Source of the DNA: an uncultured Eubacteriaceae bacterium
GTDB taxonomy: Bacteria; Bacillota; Clostridia; Lachnospirales; CAG-274
Assembly (NCBI GenBank): GCA_947167715.1
Contig: CAMVJD010000024.1
Span: 1 to 43,583, forward strand
Direction: 5' to 3'
Length of the DNA: 43,583 nt
Under the pieces are notes generated by a model. The model was not told where the DNA came from, searched no databases, and saw only the letters and a list, made by a program, of their open reading frames with translations. This document shows positions 1 to 7,315 of the stretch, in pieces. Every line of letters begins with the position of its first letter. Positions within the stretch are counted from its first letter, which is position 1. The translations under genes were made by a program, and so were the position numbers.

Positions 1-1399
1 TCCCTAAAAAATAAATATAAATACCAAAGCAAAATACCGCAAACACGATACCCGCAGGGTATGCCGCAGCCGCACCCAGCTTAAAGCCCTCCTTTGCCAT
101 AAGGATATATGTAGCGCTTACCGCCGACATAAAGGTCGCGGGCAGAGCGGTCACAAGCGAGCCGAATTTGTTTTTGCAGTTTCTTATAAGGTAGGAGGTC
201 GCTACCCAAAGCGCTATCATTGCAAGCGTTTGGTTGCTCCACGAAAAATACCGCCAAAGTACATTAAAATCAAGCTGGGTAAGCACGCCGCCCACAGCAA
301 GCAGGGGCAGAGTTATTATAAGGCGGTTTTTAATGCTTTTTTGTTCAAGCCCCGTCCATTCGGCAAGGATAAGCCTTGCACTTCTGAACGCCGTATCGCC
401 CGAGGTTATGGGGCAGACAACAACGCCCACAACGGCCAGAACACCGCCTACCGCGCCCAAAAGACCCGTTGAGATATTGTAAACGACACCCGATTGTCCC
501 ACATCGTTAAGTGCCGTATTCAATCCGACCGTATCGCCGTAAAACGAAAGTCCCGCAGCAGCCCATACAAGCGCGATAACGCTTTCTGCAAGCATTGCGC
601 CGTAGAAAATTTTTCTTCCGACCTTTTCGGTGGTTATACACTTTGCCACCATAGGCGACTGTGTTGCGTGAAAGCCCGATATTGCGCCGCAGGCAATGGT
701 TATAAACATATACGGCCATACGGGCAGATCGTTGGGATTAAGATTTTTAATTTGAAGCTCGGGCAGGCTGTAATTCGGCAGAAAGGCTATACCGCCGATT
801 ATGCCGATAGCCATAACTATAAGTATAATGCCGAAAATAGGATATAATCTGCCTATCAACTTATCTATGGGCAAAAGCGTTGCAAGTATGTAATATACAA
901 GTATTACGACCGTCCAGAATTTTACGCCGAAAATTTCGGGCGTAAGCATAGCAATAAGGTTTGCGGGGCTTGTTACAAATACCGTGCCGCATAAAATAAG
1001 CAGTACCACCGAGAAAACACGCATTATATATTTAGGTATTTTACCAAGATATATACCCGAAAGCTCGGCAATAGAATTTCCGCCGTGTCTTTCGGATATC
1101 ATACCCGACATATAATCGTGTACCGCGCCGCCAAGCACGGAACCGAATATTATCCATAAAAATGCCACGGGGCCGAAAACCGCGCCCATAAGTGCGCCGA
1201 AAATAGGTCCCGTACCCGCTATATTCAATAGCTGCACCAAAAATGCCTTCCAGGTCGCCATAGGCACACAGTCAACACCATCGTTTATCTCCACGGCAGG
1301 CGTTTTTCTGTCGTCTGGTGCAAAAATACTGTCCACAAATCTGCCGTAAACAATATAGCCGAAAATTAAAAACGCAATACATAAAATAAAGGTTATCAT
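1..1399 (-). CDS. cstA: CstA-family carbon starvation/pyruvate transporter, 3' end cut by window
   Basis: This is a multi-pass membrane transporter of the CstA family, whose characterised members (E. coli CstA, BtsT) import peptides or pyruvate. About 466 residues are in the window and the C-terminus lies beyond base 1. Translating the minus strand gives the family's N-terminal pattern: an early DGVDCVP, then NIAGTGPIFG, WIIFGSVLGGAVHDY and a run of alternating hydrophobic helices. The ATG at 1397-1399 is preceded by AGGAGT at 1410-1415, which overlaps the stop codon of the upstream acetolactate decarboxylase gene, so the two are very likely co-transcribed and translationally linked. Neighbouring acetolactate decarboxylase and a LytS-type kinase favour pyruvate over peptides as the substrate, but that is inference. 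The family assignment is secure. Confidence 0.92.
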   Translation of the reverse strand, partial: MITFILCIAFLIFGYIVYGRFVDSIFAPDDRKTPAVEINDGVDCVPMATWKAFLVQLLNIAGTGPIFGALMGAVFGPVAFLWIIFGSVLGGAVHDYMSGMISERHGGNSIAELSGIYLGKIPKYIMRVFSVVLLILCGTVFVTSPANLIAMLTPEIFGVKFWTVVILVYYILATLLPIDKLIGRLYPIFGIILIVMAIGIIGGIAFLPNYSLPELQIKNLNPNDLPVWPYMFITIACGAISGFHATQSPMVAKCITTEKVGRKIFYGAMLAESVIALVWAAAGLSFYGDTVGLNTALNDVGQSGVVYNISTGLLGAVGGVLAVVGVVVCPITSGDTAFRSARLILAEWTGLEQKSIKNRLIITLPLLAVGGVLTQLDFNVLWRYFSWSNQTLAMIALWVATSYLIRNCKNKFGSLVTALPATFMSAVSATYILMAKEGFKLGAAAAYPAGIVFAVFCFGIYIYFLG

Positions 1400-1412
1400 A
1401 TTTCATCAACTC

Positions 1413-2138
1413 CTATTTATTTCCCTGCTCTACCTCTTTTATCTCGTCCTTTGAGGCATGCTTTAACGAATATGTATCAAAAACAGGCTCTTCGGGGAGC
1501 TGTAACTCTATACGGTTTATTTTGTTGATATTCGCCTGCGCCTTTTTCAGATCAACGTCAAAAACGTGGCCGCCGAGCGTTCTGTCGCTTGAAATAAAAT
1601 GCAGATGCCAGCCCGGGGCATTTATGCCGTCCATATAATCGGGATAGTAAACGCATACCAGCGTGCCCTCGACATTATCAAAGAAAAAGTCCTTCTGTGA
1701 TTTTTGCAATATCTCCTTAAGCGAAACGTGATGCGCCTTGTACGCCGCCTCCGACCTTGCGGATATTCTGATAAAGCTGCCGCTTATCTTTACAACGTGC
1801 ATACTGTTAAGCCCGAAGTTTTCCTCTATGGTCACATCCAGCTTTGTTTTTAAGTCCTCGATATTTGAAATATTTTCAAGCTCTATTTTTCTTCCCTCGC
1901 TCATTTTCGTGACCGATGCAAAGGGAACGCCCGTTTCGGGGTCTGCCTCTTTTGCGCTGCCGTCATTTGCGGCGCAGTAGCAATGACCGTCCGTTACTAT
2001 CATCTCGCCGTCAACGCCCTCAAAGGTGCCAAGCCCCGTGTCGCCGTTTTCAAGCAGTTTTTTAACGGTAACGACCTTTCGCGTATAGCCGAGTATAAGT
2101 GCCTGTAATGTTGATACCTGATACATCTTGTTTTCCAT
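1413..2138 (-). CDS. budA: Alpha-acetolactate decarboxylase, cytoplasmic copy
   Basis: Converts 2-acetolactate to acetoin, downstream of acetolactate synthase in pyruvate overflow metabolism. The 241-residue protein has the family blocks GDTGLGTFEGVDGEMIV near residues 32-48, ISARSE (conserved Arg127) and the zinc site H178-x-H180 with a third His at 191. That 2- and 11-residue spacing matches the three zinc histidines known in Brevibacillus brevis ALDC. I chose the ATG at 2138 because AAAGGAGT precedes it at good distance; an in-frame upstream start would add 19 residues with no ribosome site and run into the previous gene. No signal peptide is visible. It lies 31 bases after the M15 peptidase gene and 13 bases before cstA, so the three form one operon. 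A lipoprotein paralogue is encoded at 5655-6536. Confidence 0.93.
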   Translation of the reverse strand: MENKMYQVSTLQALILGYTRKVVTVKKLLENGDTGLGTFEGVDGEMIVTDGHCYCAANDGSAKEADPETGVPFASVTKMSEGRKIELENISNIEDLKTKLDVTIEENFGLNSMHVVKISGSFIRISARSEAAYKAHHVSLKEILQKSQKDFFFDNVEGTLVCVYYPDYMDGINAPGWHLHFISSDRTLGGHVFDVDLKKAQANINKINRIELQLPEEPVFDTYSLKHASKDEIKEVEQGNK

Positions 2139-2169
2139 ATATGTACTCCTTTCGATGAATAAAATGTTT

Positions 2170-2922
2170 TTAATTATCGGGATACCATTTTGCAATTATT
2201 TCGTTTGGTATCTCAAAATGCTGATAGTCCTTTCGGTCCGTCCACGCGCCGCCCCATTCAAAGCCATGCTCCGTAAACAGCTTATAGCACAGGTCCTCTT
2301 CATTGATTTTATAGGGGAAATCCGCATTTCGGTCAAGATAGGGCTCACCGTTTATCGGTTCGATTATCCTTTCTCCGTCAACAACCTTTGTATAGGGGTT
2401 ATAAAGCGTATTTATATCGACCGCCAGCCCCAGGCCGTGCTTTGATACCTTAGTGGTATGGGAGATAAACCTGAAATTAAACGAGGATGAATTGTTGTCC
2501 TCCATAGACAGCTCGTCATCTGCATCGTACTCATCCACCAAGCGCATCCTCTCGATAGGATAATCAGCCTCATACAAGGCTTTTAAAATATCCAACACAT
2601 CATCAGCAATATGCTTATTGACTATCATTTCGCCCTCATGCACTTCTCCGTCAAGGTCCTTATGCAGCACATGGATATACCGCAGATCCTCCCTTGGCAA
2701 GGTGCAATCATCCTTAAACGATTTTCCTTTGATACGCTCAAATATATCATCGGTTATTTCGGTAATATAAAAATCCTCCGAGGGTATAATAGCCGATGCG
2801 CTCTCGGAAACATCCGCATTTTCGGCAGCAGTCGGCACAGCCTCCTCACGGGTGCCGCAGCCTCCAAACAATAACACAGGTATAAGCGCACCCGCAATAA
2901 TTATATATTTGTATTTTTTCAT
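2170..2922 (-). CDS. M15-family D,D-/L,D-carboxypeptidase-like lipoprotein
   Basis: Predicted membrane-anchored peptidoglycan peptidase of 250 residues. The N-terminus is a lipoprotein signal peptide ending in FGGC, followed by an acidic/Ala-rich linker, then an M15 (VanY/Peptidase_M15_4) domain. Zinc-site motifs are visible: SKHGLGLAVDIN (His and Asp ligands) and, near the C-terminus, EWGGAWTDRKDYQHFE (catalytic Glu/His region). The ATG at 2922 is used because GGAGG sits 7 bases upstream; the in-frame GTG at 2928 lies too close to it. It is the first gene of the operon with the acetolactate decarboxylase and cstA. A wall peptidase beside carbon metabolism genes is unusual; its substrate (D-Ala-D-Ala or L-Ala-D-Glu peptide) cannot be decided from the sequence. 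Confidence 0.85.
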   Translation of the reverse strand: MKKYKYIIIAGALIPVLLFGGCGTREEAVPTAAENADVSESASAIIPSEDFYITEITDDIFERIKGKSFKDDCTLPREDLRYIHVLHKDLDGEVHEGEMIVNKHIADDVLDILKALYEADYPIERMRLVDEYDADDELSMEDNNSSSFNFRFISHTTKVSKHGLGLAVDINTLYNPYTKVVDGERIIEPINGEPYLDRNADFPYKINEEDLCYKLFTEHGFEWGGAWTDRKDYQHFEIPNEIIAKWYPDN

Positions 2923-2989
2923 AAACACTCCTCCGTTGTAACAAGCGCAACCCCAAAAGAAAGCGCCGGCGCAAAGATACTCTGTTTAT

Positions 2990-3018
2990 ATTTTACCATA
3001 AAATGTGTTAGAAATCTG
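2990..3018 (-). promoter_or_regulatory. Possible extended -10 promoter of the M15-ALDC-cstA operon
   Basis: On the minus strand TGGTAAAAT supplies an extended -10 (hexamer at 2990-2995). The -35 position 17 bases away is weak (CAGATT). It is about 70 bases before the operon's first start codon. Weak -35 boxes with an extended -10 often need an activator, but no binding site could be identified. Confidence 0.35.
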
Positions 3019-3065
3019 TTAGTTTTTTAAATATTGCAGCCCTAAATTGTAAACATTTTGTGAAC

Positions 3066-3100
3066 AAAAAAAAGAGCCTGACAAATTTCCCGTCAAGCCC
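3066..3100 (-). terminator. Rho-independent terminator after the first kinase/regulator operon
   Basis: Read on the minus strand, an imperfect hairpin (arms around GGCTTGAC and GTCAGGCTC) is followed directly by a run of eight T. It begins seven bases beyond the response regulator stop codon. Confidence 0.7.
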
Positions 3101-3106
3101 TTTCTG

Positions 3107-3799
3107 TTACCAGCCGTAATATTTTTTTATTCCATCGGTATTGCCGTCTATCTCTATTTGACTTATATCCAGGCCGATACTGCCGTATTTTCTAAGCAGC
3201 ATATCGGGGGCGGAAAGCTTTTCAAAGCAGCCGCGCAGCTCCATAATAAGCTGTCTTAAACGGCTTCTTTTTTCGTCGCCAAAGCCCCACAAAACGCGGC
3301 AAAGCTCCGAATTGGTGCAGTAGCCGCCCTTTTTATAGACAAGGTATGCAAAAAGCTCCGTTGTTTTTGCCGCCCCAAAATCATAGGGCATATTGTCCAC
3401 AAAAATACAAAACGGACTGCATTTTACCTTTAACACATAATTGGGCAGCGGAAAGCGCAGCTCCTCCAGCTCGTCCAGAATATCCTGCTCGCATACGGGT
3501 TTTTCCAAAAATCCGCTTGGATGCAGACCGTAGGCCTGGCGCAGATACTGCGGATGTCCCGTCACAAAAATTATATTAAGCCTGGGATACATCTTTTTTA
3601 ATAAATTTGCGCCGTCAATGCCGTTTAAGCCCGGCATTTCTATATCAAGAAAAATTATCTGCACATTTTCGTCCGTTTTATCAAGAGCCTCCTGCATTGT
3701 TGATGCAGTCTTATGCGTACCCGAGGGGTCTATCTTTTCAAGCATAAATTTCATCAACGCTGCGGAGTCCTTTTGGTCGTCAACTGTCAATGTTATCAT
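3107..3799 (-). CDS. Response regulator: receiver plus winged-helix domain, system 1
   Basis: A 230-residue regulator. Residues 1-120 form a receiver domain with the acidic pair DD at 7-8, phospho-acceptor Asp52 in FLDIEMPG, a Thr in FVTG and the Lys in LEKP. Residues 125-230 form a winged-helix DNA-binding domain of the OmpR/SARP type (ELFAYLVYKKGGYCTNSELCRVLWG, then RLRQLIMELR), as in COG3947 regulators, and not the LytTR domain usually paired with LytS-like kinases. It overlaps the kinase gene by 20 bases, so it is translated with it. A paralogue is at 30376-31152. Targets are unknown; the flanking acetolactate/CstA genes are plausible candidates. Confidence 0.88.
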   Translation of the reverse strand: MITLTVDDQKDSAALMKFMLEKIDPSGTHKTASTMQEALDKTDENVQIIFLDIEMPGLNGIDGANLLKKMYPRLNIIFVTGHPQYLRQAYGLHPSGFLEKPVCEQDILDELEELRFPLPNYVLKVKCSPFCIFVDNMPYDFGAAKTTELFAYLVYKKGGYCTNSELCRVLWGFGDEKRSRLRQLIMELRGCFEKLSAPDMLLRKYGSIGLDISQIEIDGNTDGIKKYYGW

Positions 3800-5165
3800 T
3801 TTTACCCTCCCTTTCTTTAAAGCTCGGCATATCGGGTATGGTTATTTTTGCGGTGGTTCCGCTGTCGGTCTCGGTTATTTCCAGTCTGCCGCCCGTCATA
3901 GAACCGATCCTTGCCCTTGAATTTTCAATGCCTATGCCCTTTCTGTCCTTTTGCTGCTCGGTAATGCCGCTTTTGCCCGAGCCGTCGTCAATGACCTCTA
4001 TAATTATATTTCCGTCCCGCTTATAGGTCCTTATCCAAACCGTACCGCCCTTGTCATAGGTGGCAACACCGTGGCGGACAGCGTTTTCCACAAGCGGCTG
4101 CACCGATAAGGCGGGGATATAAAAATCGTCCGTGCCGATATCGTATTCTATTTTCAGCCTGTCCTTGAAATTTCCCTGCTCCAAAGCAATATACGCCTTT
4201 ATGCTGCGCATTTCCTTTTTAAAGGTAATAAGCTGTGTATCGCCCAGGGCATCAAAATTTGAGCGAAGATACATTGAAAAATTTGTCAGATCCTCGTAAA
4301 GCTGCGGATTGTCGGTGCATCTTGCCCTTAATGCCATAAGCGAATTATTTATAAAATGCGGCTGTATTTGAAGCATAAGCGTTTTATTATTGGCCTCGAC
4401 CAGCTCTGTTTTGACCCTTTCAAGCTCCTGCGCACTTCGCACGGCATATTCCGTCCTGTACTTTTCGTAAAGCATATATATCAGCAAAGCCGTTATAGAT
4501 ACAAAAATATTGTTAAAGCTGACCGCCACATAAGCAAAATTGCAGATAAAGGCAATAAGCGGCAGTACGACCGCAATAAGTATAACTTTTGCAAGAAAAC
4601 GGTCTATCGTTTTGTACAGTGCAACAAGCGATGCCGAAATATACACAAACGAAAATATGGTCACCGCATACCAAACCCAGAAAAAGCTGCCTCTGTGGTA
4701 TAAATTTTGCGTATCATAATAATACAGTGCCCTTGTAAACGGTGTAAGTGCCAAAAGCACAAGGCAGGGAATATGCAAAAGCTGTACAAAAAAGGTTGCC
4801 TTTTGTAATTTTACAAGCCCGTTTTTTTCTGCGACCTGTTTTTTTATCATCTGCAAAAAGTACAGGGTCTGCAATGCGCCTGCCGCAAAATAGAAAAATG
4901 TTGCCGCTGCCGCTGCCGCAAAGCCAAGCCTGCTTGTATCGCCCGTCGCCAGACAGCCTATTATATCAAAAAGATTGTATAAATACAGCAGCACAAAAAA
5001 CACGGTCAGCTCGTTTGTCAGGGGTATGTAAATATTGGTCTGCCTGTCCAGCTTTTTGCCGATAACAAGCGAGGATATCATTATCAATAAAAATACGCTG
5101 TTCCATAGCTCAATAACAACTTGAATAAAGTATGGTATACCTATGCGTTCGATCAGTTCAAGCAT
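3780..5165 (-). CDS. LytS-like multi-pass sensor histidine kinase, system 1
   Basis: A 461-residue kinase. The first ~235 residues hold about six or seven membrane helices and no large extracytoplasmic domain, so the signal is probably a small molecule sensed in the membrane. A short coiled stretch follows, then a His_kinase domain (PF06580 type) with the phospho-acceptor His270 in IQPHFINNSL, and a HATPase_c domain with the N-box VENAVRHGV and the G-box IDDGSG. The ATG at 5165 is preferred because GGGGG lies 6 bases before it; the alternative ATG two codons upstream directly abuts that sequence. It forms an operon with the downstream regulator. The membrane part aligns nearly residue for residue with the kinase at 31149-32480, including LALTPFT-ALYY and YHRG. 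Confidence 0.9.
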   Translation of the reverse strand: MLELIERIGIPYFIQVVIELWNSVFLLIMISSLVIGKKLDRQTNIYIPLTNELTVFFVLLYLYNLFDIIGCLATGDTSRLGFAAAAAATFFYFAAGALQTLYFLQMIKKQVAEKNGLVKLQKATFFVQLLHIPCLVLLALTPFTRALYYYDTQNLYHRGSFFWVWYAVTIFSFVYISASLVALYKTIDRFLAKVILIAVVLPLIAFICNFAYVAVSFNNIFVSITALLIYMLYEKYRTEYAVRSAQELERVKTELVEANNKTLMLQIQPHFINNSLMALRARCTDNPQLYEDLTNFSMYLRSNFDALGDTQLITFKKEMRSIKAYIALEQGNFKDRLKIEYDIGTDDFYIPALSVQPLVENAVRHGVATYDKGGTVWIRTYKRDGNIIIEVIDDGSGKSGITEQQKDRKGIGIENSRARIGSMTGGRLEITETDSGTTAKITIPDMPSFKEREGKNDNIDS

Positions 5166-5197
5166 ATACATCCCCCTTTGCGGCTTTGTTGGGTATC

Positions 5198-5226
5198 ATT
5201 ATAGCACACTTATTTTTGATATGCAA
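5198..5226 (-). promoter_or_regulatory. Promoter of kinase/regulator system 1
   Basis: Minus-strand TTGCAT (5221-5226), 17-base spacer and TATAAT (5198-5203) with an upstream TGTGC that gives an extended -10. It lies about 33 bases before the kinase start codon. Confidence 0.7.
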
Positions 5227-5253
5227 CAGAAAGCATTTCAAAAAAATTTTGTA

Positions 5254-5282
5254 TTGACAAAAATAAAAAAACAGGGTATTAT
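5254..5282 (+). promoter_or_regulatory. Promoter of the lipoprotein acetolactate decarboxylase gene
   Basis: TTGACA (5254-5259), a 17-base spacer and TATTAT (5277-5282). The next start codon is at 5655, which implies an unusually long leader of about 365 bases that contains the structured repeats at 5336-5513. Confidence 0.7.
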
Positions 5283-5335
5283 GATAACATCTTAAGAAGT
5301 ACTGATTAAAAGGATGCCAAAAATAATTTTGCACA

Positions 5336-5408
5336 TATAGCCGAAACGCGCGACAAGCGCGTACAGGCTCAACATCTACCGCCGAAATTCCGGTAGGGAT
5401 TTCGGCAT
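5336..5408 (+). ncRNA. Structured leader element, copy 1
   Basis: Part one is a stem-loop: outer arms AGCC (5339-5342) and GGCT (5366-5369), a symmetric 3x3 internal loop (GAA/ACA), inner arms ACGCGC (5346-5351) and GCGCGT (5357-5362) and a GACAA loop. Part two has an 8-bp stem GCCGAAAT (5381-5388) with ATTTCGGC (5399-5406), whose loop holds GGTAG (5392-5396), complementary to CTACC (5376-5380) just 5' of the stem. That order makes an H-type pseudoknot possible. Function is unknown. Confidence 0.5.
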
Positions 5409-5440
5409 AATGCTTAACGGCTCTGATTGCTATTTTCCGC

Positions 5441-5513
5441 TATAGCCGAAACGCGCGACAAGCGCGTACAGGCTCAACTGCTGCCGGCGAAATTCCGGTA
5501 GGGATTTCGCCAT
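5441..5513 (+). ncRNA. Structured leader element, copy 2 with compensatory change
   Basis: It repeats copy 1 at 105-base spacing; the first 38 bases are identical. In the 8-bp stem the arms are now GGCGAAAT (5486-5493) and ATTTCGCC (5504-5511). Both members of one C-G pair have swapped to G-C, so pairing is kept. The pseudoknot arm CTGCC (5481-5485) still pairs with GGTAG (5497-5501) through one G-U wobble. Paired change between two copies is direct evidence for a conserved folded structure in RNA or single-stranded DNA. Confidence 0.55.
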
Positions 5514-5654
5514 GATTCAAGCGGGAAAATACGCATGGTCGTGGCTGCGCGCCATAATGAACGCACCTACAAATGTGCCGCCACGGGCTAAAATTATTTT
5601 TGCCTTTTTGATTTAATCAGTGTTTTCCTTATTTTTAAACGGAGGTATAATAAT

Positions 5655-6536
5655 ATGAAAAAAGCACTTTTATGCACAGCAATGCTGCTTATTTTATCGG
5701 GCTGCGGCACATCTGCACCCGAAGCACAGCCTGCGGCACCAAGCGAAGCACAGCCTGCGGCACAAACAGAAGCACAGCCTGCGGCACAAACAGAAGCACA
5801 GCCTGCATCCACAGCCGACAGGGAAACTATTTTCCAGGTATCCTTGCTCCAGGGCCTTACACTTGGCGATTACTACGGCAGCGTGACCGTTAAGGAGCTT
5901 AAGGAAAAAGGCGATACGGGTATAGGCACATTTGAGGGCGTAAACGGTGAGCTTATTGCACTTGACGGCGAGGTTTACAGGGCAAAAAGCGACGGCAGCG
6001 TTGAGGTCGCACCCGATGACGAAACGATACCTTTCTCCAACGTAACATTTTTTGATGCCGACACTACAGAGGAAATAAGCGGTATAACAAATATAGACGA
6101 TTTAAAGACTTATCTTAACGGAAAAGTTGAAGAATTCGGCAAAAACCGTTTTTACATGATAAGAATAGACGGCAGCTTTAAGAAAGTAAGCGCAAGAAGC
6201 GAGCTTAAGCAGGAAGAACCCTACAAGACACTTGCCGAGGCGCTTTCCACCGACCAGCGCGAATTTGATTTTGATGAAACAACGGGAACGGTAGTAGGTC
6301 TTTTCTGCCCCGAATATATGAACGACCTTAATGCGGTTGGCTGGCATTTCCATTATGTATCGGACGACAAACAAAAGGGCGGCCATGTTCTTGACCTTGA
6401 TATTGATAAGGCCGAGGTCAAGTGGGATAATACGGACGGATTTAATATGGCACTTCCCGAAACAAAAATGTTCCCCGAGCTTGACCTGACAAAGGACCAG
6501 TCCGAGGATATCAAAAAGGTTGAAACCAACGAATAA
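5655..6536 (+). CDS. Acetolactate decarboxylase, lipoprotein form
   Basis: A 293-residue exported acetolactate decarboxylase. Residues 1-17 are a lipoprotein signal peptide with lipobox LSGC17. Residues 23-53 are four tandem EAQPA repeats forming a linker, and residues ~58-270 are the ALDC domain. The zinc histidines H231-x-H233 and H244 keep the family 2- and 11-residue spacing, and GTFEGVNGEL and SARSE are present, so it should be active. Family knowledge: the Brevibacillus enzyme is secreted, so an extracytoplasmic form has a precedent. Start is the ATG at 5655 after ACGGAGGT. Its own promoter is at 5254 and a strong terminator follows at 6563, so it is monocistronic. It probably turns acetolactate leaked outside the membrane into acetoin; that role is inference. 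Confidence 0.92.
   Translation: MKKALLCTAMLLILSGCGTSAPEAQPAAPSEAQPAAQTEAQPAAQTEAQPASTADRETIFQVSLLQGLTLGDYYGSVTVKELKEKGDTGIGTFEGVNGELIALDGEVYRAKSDGSVEVAPDDETIPFSNVTFFDADTTEEISGITNIDDLKTYLNGKVEEFGKNRFYMIRIDGSFKKVSARSELKQEEPYKTLAEALSTDQREFDFDETTGTVVGLFCPEYMNDLNAVGWHFHYVSDDKQKGGHVLDLDIDKAEVKWDNTDGFNMALPETKMFPELDLTKDQSEDIKKVETNE
5721..5813 (+). repeat. 24-base tandem repeats in the lipoprotein linker
   Basis: Four tandem copies of a 24-base unit beginning GAAGCACAGCCTGC encode the EAQPAA-x-x linker; the last copy is partial. Copies 2 and 3 are identical, so the array may vary in number between strains. Confidence 0.85.
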
Positions 6537-6562
6537 TTTTGTTTGAAACCCCTTTTAAAAGA

Positions 6563-6590
6563 GCCGCAGCCTGTACGACTGCGGCTTTTT
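6563..6590 (+). terminator. Terminator after the lipoprotein ALDC gene
   Basis: Perfect 7-bp stem GCCGCAG/CTGCGGC with loop CCTGTACGA, followed by TTTTTATTT. The central 21 bases are identical to the terminator at 14518-14542. Confidence 0.9.
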
Positions 6591-6650
6591 ATTTGCGCAA
6601 AAAGCCGTGAGTACGGCTTGTGAGCATTGTTGTAAATTGACATTTTTATA

Positions 6651-6679
6651 TTGACAAAAAAATCATTTAATAATATCAT
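6651..6679 (+). promoter_or_regulatory. Promoter of the flavodoxin-fold oxidoreductase gene
   Basis: TTGACA (6651-6656), a 17-base spacer and TATCAT (6674-6679), about 40 bases before the ATG at 6719. The leader ends in ACGGAGGTATAA, as at the lipoprotein ALDC gene. Confidence 0.65.
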
Positions 6680-6718
6680 TTAGTTATCGAAAGGTATTAT
6701 AAAAACGGAGGTATAAGT

Positions 6719-7309
6719 ATGAAAATTCTGGTTGTGGATGCCTGCACGTCCGACAATTCAAGGACAAGAGCGCTTACAAAATATTTGCTTACAAAGCTTA
6801 ACGGTGATATTCAAACCGTATATCTTACCGACAACAAGCCCGGTGCGCTTGACGAAAAAACGCTGTCAAAGCGTGATAATGCCGTTAAAGACAACGATTT
6901 TTCGGATAAGATGTTCGATTTTGCAAAGCAGTTTAAATCGGCGGATACGGTGGTTTTCGCCGCACCCTATTGGGACCTGTCCTTTCCCTCGGTCTTAAAG
7001 CAGTATATAGAGCAGATAAATGTCTGCGGCCTGACCTTTGAATATACACAAAGCGGTATGCCCAAAAGTCTTTCAAGCGTTAAAAGATTTATTTATGTGA
7101 CCACAGCGGGCGGCTATATCGTATCGGACGAGCTTGGGTACGGTTACATAAAAAATGTTATGCAGCTTTTTTACGAAGTCGGCGACAGCGTGTATATCAA
7201 AGCCGAGGGGCTTGATATTTACGGCAATAATGTCGGGGAAATACTTGAAAAAGCCAAAACAGATATTGACAATATCTTTACCGATGCTTACGGCTGTTTT
7301 TGCCGTTGA
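6719..7309 (+). CDS. FMN-dependent NAD(P)H oxidoreductase, AzoR/flavodoxin-like fold
   Basis: A 196-residue cytoplasmic flavoprotein of the NQO/AzoR family (PF02525). It opens with the beta-strand KILVVDACTSDNSRTRALT, the phosphate-binding region for FMN. It contains APYWDLSFPSVLKQYIEQI near residues 82-100, the family's most typical motif, and a TTAGGYI segment near 128 that lines the flavin. Members reduce quinones or azo compounds with NAD(P)H through two-electron transfer. It has its own promoter, so it need not be functionally tied to the decarboxylase upstream; it may help re-oxidise NADH in the same overflow metabolism (inference). It is convergent with the gene at 7316, with only six bases between stops. 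Confidence 0.88.
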   Translation: MKILVVDACTSDNSRTRALTKYLLTKLNGDIQTVYLTDNKPGALDEKTLSKRDNAVKDNDFSDKMFDFAKQFKSADTVVFAAPYWDLSFPSVLKQYIEQINVCGLTFEYTQSGMPKSLSSVKRFIYVTTAGGYIVSDELGYGYIKNVMQLFYEVGDSVYIKAEGLDIYGNNVGEILEKAKTDIDNIFTDAYGCFCR

Positions 7310-7315
7310 CTATTC

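Larger units (their letters stand above)
5301..5622. repeat. Inverted-repeat-bounded segment carrying two structured units (possible MITE or RNA element)
   Basis: The left end (ACTGATTAAA, then CAAAAATAATTTT to 5330) is matched in reverse orientation at the right end (AAAATTATTTTTG from 5591, then TTTAATCAGT to 5622). The two ends give an imperfect inverted repeat of about 30 bases around a 322-base segment. It sits exactly between the promoter at 5254-5282 and the ribosome site of the lipoprotein gene. No ORF is credible inside. No clear target duplication was found, so it may be an old insertion or a large stem in the leader transcript. This covers most of the 483-base gap before 5655. Confidence 0.55.

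Noticed and set aside
5336..5514. CRISPR array
   Set aside because: Only two repeats with long internal structure and no third unit, no spacers of uniform size and no cas genes.
5594..5812. 72-codon minus-strand ORF reading GCASVCAA repeats
   Set aside because: Reverse reading of the 24-base linker repeats of the lipoprotein gene.
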